NCBI GenBank assembly: GCA_900767025.1
Contig: CAAFXS010000011.1
Location: forward strand, 9,957 to 73,956
Direction of reading: 5' to 3'
DNA: 64,000 bases
From: Clostridia bacterium
Lineage (GTDB): Bacteria; Bacillota; Clostridia; Oscillospirales; Acutalibacteraceae
Part shown: piece after piece, positions 61,694-64,000 of the stretch
How the letters are laid out: each line of letters opens with the position of its first letter
Numbering within the stretch: position 1 is the stretch's first letter
Notes under the pieces: generated by a model
The model's database searches: none
Told to the model about the DNA's origin: nothing
What the model saw: the letters and a program-made list of their open reading frames with translations, nothing else
Position numbers and translations under genes: made by a program

Positions 61694-62440
61694 ATGGCAA
61701 ATGTAGTTTCAATGAAACAGCTTTTAGAAGCAGGCGTTCATTTCGGACACCAGACAAGAAGATGGAATCCTAAAATGGCAGAGTACATCTTCACAGAGCG
61801 TAACGGCATCTACATCATCGACCTTCAGAAAACAGTTAAGAAGCTTGATGAGGCTTATATGTTCGTTCGCGATCTCGCAGCAGACGGCGGTTCAATCATC
61901 TTCGTAGGCACAAAGAAGCAGGCACAGGATTCCGTTAAGGAAGAGGCTGAGCGTTGCGCAATGCCTTATGTTAACGCAAGATGGCTGGGCGGTATGCTCA
62001 CAAACTTTAAAACAATCCGCGGCAGAGTTGCCCGTCTTGCTCAGCTTAAGGCTATGAGAGAGGACGGCACCTTTGACCTTCTTCCTAAGAAAGAGGTTGT
62101 TAAGCTTGAGCTTGAAATCGAAAAGCTTGAGAAATACCTTGGCGGTATCACAGAAATGAAGAAGATTCCTCAGGCAATGTTCATTGTTGACCCACGCAAG
62201 GAGAGAATCGCAGTATCAGAGGCTATGAAGCTTGGTCTTCCAATCGTTGCTATCGTTGATACAAACTGTGACCCTGATGAGATTGACTATGTAATCCCCG
62301 GAAATGACGACGCTATCCGTGCAGTTAAGCTTATTGCAGGTGCAATGGCTGACGCTGTTATCGAGGGTCGTGACGGTAAGGATGTAGCTGACGAGGCTCC
62401 TGCTGAGGAAGCAGAGGCAACAGAGGAAGCTGCTGAATAA
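61694..62440 (+). CDS. rpsB: 30S ribosomal protein S2
   Basis: This 248-residue protein is S2, in the standard rpsB-tsf order. It begins MANVVSMKQLLEAGVHFGHQ and has RWNPKMAEYIF, VGTKKQAQ, WLGGMLTNFKTI and VDTNCDPDEIDYVIPGNDDA. The C-terminus is an acidic Glu/Ala-rich tail. AAAGGAGGAA precedes the ATG. The longer in-frame start at 61631 runs through the leader and is rejected. Confidence 0.97.
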   Translation: MANVVSMKQLLEAGVHFGHQTRRWNPKMAEYIFTERNGIYIIDLQKTVKKLDEAYMFVRDLAADGGSIIFVGTKKQAQDSVKEEAERCAMPYVNARWLGGMLTNFKTIRGRVARLAQLKAMREDGTFDLLPKKEVVKLELEIEKLEKYLGGITEMKKIPQAMFIVDPRKERIAVSEAMKLGLPIVAIVDTNCDPDEIDYVIPGNDDAIRAVKLIAGAMADAVIEGRDGKDVADEAPAEEAEATEEAAE

Positions 62441-62467
62441 TTTAATATCAAACAGGAGGATAATACA

Positions 62468-63583
62468 ATGGCATTTACAGCTCAGGATGTTAAAGCGCTT
62501 CGTGAAAAAACAGGCGTTGGTATGATGGAATGTAAAAAGGCTCTTACAGAGGCTGACGGCGATATGGATAAGGCTATTGACTTTCTTCGTGAAAGAGGCC
62601 TTGCAGCAGCTCAGAAAAAGGCAACAAGAATTGCCGCTGAGGGTGTTGTTCTTCCTTATTATGATGCAGACAGCAAAAAGGGCGTAGTTGTTGAGGTTAA
62701 CTCAGAAACAGACTTTGTTGCTAAAAATGAAAAGTTTATGGATTTCGTAACAGGCGTTGCAAAGACTATCCTTGCAACAGACCCTGCCGATGTTGAGGCT
62801 CTCTGTGCATCAGAGTTCGACGGCACAGGCAGAACAGTTACCGAAACTCTTAATGACCTTGTTCTTGCAATCGGTGAGAATATGAAGGTTCGCCGTTTTG
62901 AAAGAATGGACGGTATCCTTTCAACATATATCCACGGCGGCGGTGCAGTAGGCGTTATGATCGGCTTTGATGTTGCTGACGAGTCAAAGGCTGCTACCGA
63001 AGAGTTTGAGGCTATGGGTAAGAATGTTGCAATGCAGATTGCCGCTATGAATCCTGATTATTTGAGCGAGTCGGAAATTTCTGCTGATGAATCAGCAAAG
63101 ATGAAGTCAATCACAGTTGACAGCGCTCTCAATAAGCCAAACTCACTTCCAATGCCTATTCTTAATAGCCTTATTGACGAAGCTATTAACGAAAAGAAGT
63201 GGAGCGACGCTGATATTGATATTTATCAGGGTCTTGATAATAAGCAGAGAAAGAACTTTGTAAACTTTATTTCTGACGAAGCTTTTGCTACTCTTGCAGA
63301 AATTGCTGTTTCACACAAGGCTGAAATCAGCGAAAACAAGATTTTTACCGGTCTTGTTCAGGGTAGACTTTCAAAGCAGATTAAAGAGATTTGTCTGTTA
63401 GAGCAGGATTTCGTTCGCAGCGACCTCTTCCAGGGCTCAGTTAAGGGATATATTGATTCAGTTGCAAAGACTCTTGGCACAGAGATTAAGGCAACCGGCT
63501 TCATCCGTATGATGAAGGGCGACGGCCTTGAAAAGAGAGAAGAAAATTTTGCAGAGGAAATCGCAAAGCAAATCAACGGCTAA
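62468..63583 (+). CDS. tsf: Elongation factor Ts with an internal insertion
   Basis: This 371-residue protein recycles EF-Tu by GDP release. The N-terminal UBA-like domain (VKALREKTGVGMMECKKAL), the NSETDFVA motif near residue 79 and the dimerisation-domain segments AAMNPDYLSESEI and KEICLLEQDFV are all present. It is about 70 residues longer than usual clostridial EF-Ts. The extra residues (about 225-293) lie between LNKP and GRLSKQIKEICLLEQ. The sequence in the insert is helix-forming and rich in Asp, Lys and Phe. The gene is followed by a terminator and not by pyrH. Confidence 0.93.
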   Translation: MAFTAQDVKALREKTGVGMMECKKALTEADGDMDKAIDFLRERGLAAAQKKATRIAAEGVVLPYYDADSKKGVVVEVNSETDFVAKNEKFMDFVTGVAKTILATDPADVEALCASEFDGTGRTVTETLNDLVLAIGENMKVRRFERMDGILSTYIHGGGAVGVMIGFDVADESKAATEEFEAMGKNVAMQIAAMNPDYLSESEISADESAKMKSITVDSALNKPNSLPMPILNSLIDEAINEKKWSDADIDIYQGLDNKQRKNFVNFISDEAFATLAEIAVSHKAEISENKIFTGLVQGRLSKQIKEICLLEQDFVRSDLFQGSVKGYIDSVAKTLGTEIKATGFIRMMKGDGLEKREENFAEEIAKQING

Positions 63584-63616
63584 GACTTCTGCAAAAATTT
63601 CAAAAAAATTTGATTT

Positions 63617-63651
63617 AAACGGCTTAAAACCAACGGTTTTAAGCCGTTTTT
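63617..63651 (+). terminator. Terminator of rpsB-tsf
   Basis: AACGGCTTAAAACC pairs perfectly with GGTTTTAAGCCGTT around an AAC loop, followed by TTT. Confidence 0.93.
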
Positions 63652-63819
63652 ACATGTCAAATAGAAATGAGGCAAAATTTGCTTAATTATCATAATTTAT
63701 CATAATTTTTCGTATCGTTTTGAGGCGAAATTTGGGCAGAAACTGAGGCAAATCTGAAGTAAAGAATCTTCTGCTAAGTTGCCTCAAAAATAACATATAT
63801 CAAATATTCTAAATTATTA
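63652..63819. repeat. AT-rich region with iteron-like repeats upstream of parA
   Basis: This non-coding stretch is visibly more AT-rich than the genes before it. GAGGCAAA-type repeats lie at 63669-63681, 63722-63734 and 63745-63756 in direct orientation, with an inverted copy TTGCCTC at 63779-63785. Two perfect tandem copies of TTATCATAAT fill 63687-63706. Such repeats next to a ParA gene resemble the partition or replication region of a plasmid-like element, or an attachment-site region. Confidence 0.55.
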
Positions 63820-63861
63820 GGTGTGTAATTATAGAAATATAACTGCACGCCTTTATTTTTT
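63820..63861 (+). terminator. Long hairpin with T-tract before parA
   Basis: GGTGTGTAATTATA pairs with TATAACTGCACGCC (one mismatch, GAAA loop), followed by TTTATTTTTT. It can stop transcripts entering the parA region or act as an attenuator. Confidence 0.75.
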
Positions 63862-63885
63862 GCTTAAAAATAGAAAGGGGATATA

Positions 63886-64000
63886 ATGATGTCAAAATGC
63901 AAAACGATTGCAATATGCAATCAAAAAGGTGGTGTTGGAAAGACAACCACAACAGTTAATCTCGGTGTAGGATTAGCAATAAAAGGTAAAACAGCATTGC
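63886..64000 (+). CDS. parA: ParA/Soj-type partition ATPase, 5' part only
   Basis: Only the first 38 codons are in the window. They encode the deviant Walker A box KGGVGKTTT near residues 14-22, preceded by TIAICNQ and followed by VNLGVGLAIKGKTAL. This is the standard start of ParA/Soj ATPases that segregate plasmids, integrative elements or chromosomes. AAAGGGG lies 6 bases before the ATG at 63886, with a second ATG directly after it. Chromosomal parA is usually near the origin with parB, not after tsf, so a mobile-element ParA is more likely here. Confidence 0.85.
   Translation, partial: MMSKCKTIAICNQKGGVGKTTTTVNLGVGLAIKGKTAL

Overview
The window looks like the chromosome of an anaerobic, gut-type Clostridia bacterium (Firmicutes), most likely from the Oscillospirales/Ruminococcaceae. 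This rests on gene content and order: infC-rpmI-rplT, plsX-rnc-radical SAM-smc-ftsY, yhbY-nadD-yqeK-rsfS-leuS, MurT/GatD, a minimal SufC/SufB pair, a sodium/glycoside-type sugar symporter and many glycosidases. No rRNA, tRNA or CRISPR array was seen. Nearly all genes are on the + strand; the exceptions are one metallophosphoesterase (27372-28049) and a radical SAM/inositol-phosphatase pair (57700-59311).

Layout. 147-1798: two-gene Fe-S assembly operon. 1866-2042: a probable structured ncRNA with its own promoter and terminator. 2156-4548: polar amino acid ABC importer. 4628-7043: tRNA/rRNA methyltransferases and a PflX-like radical SAM protein, starting from a leaderless promoter. 7085-8468: MscL and a lysophospholipase-like hydrolase. 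8500-14625: a cell-surface block with two membrane-linked metallophosphoesterases around a 1054-residue secreted transglutaminase-like protein. 14801-18364: EF-G paralogue and sugar symporter. 18439-27218: TetR-controlled glycosidase operon (GH38-like, six-hairpin, GH2, then an anchored metallo-beta-lactamase-fold protein). 27234-32847: repeats, D,D-carboxypeptidase, pyruvate kinase, acetyltransferase, MltG. 32857-34221: IF3/L35/L20 operon with a leader and an AUC start codon. 34355-51920: a long housekeeping run (TrmH-type methyltransferase, DprA, TopA, TrmFO, PlsX, RNase III, SMC, FtsY, RdgB, YhbY, NadD, YqeK, RsfS, LeuS), many genes overlapping by 1-8 bases. 51944-57674: GH38 alpha-mannosidase and secreted GH43 protein. 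59434-61523: MurT/GatD. 61694-63583: rpsB-tsf. 63652-64000: AT-rich, repeat-containing DNA leading into a ParA ATPase cut by the window end, which may be the edge of an integrated element.

How the genes work together. The sugar genes suggest a cell that imports oligosaccharides and trims them in the cytoplasm, because the GH2, GH38, GH38-like and six-hairpin enzymes have no signal peptides. A few secreted enzymes (GH43, transglutaminase-like, phosphoesterase) work outside. The housekeeping run couples DNA uptake and topology, chromosome condensation, protein targeting, NAD synthesis and ribosome maturation.

No clear new multi-gene defence or metabolic system was found. The points most worth a second look are the ncRNA at 1866-2042, the tandem palindromic repeats after the acetyltransferase, the EF-Ts insertion, a metallophosphoesterase that has lost several metal ligands, the TetR glycosidase operon, and the ParA-proximal repeat region.
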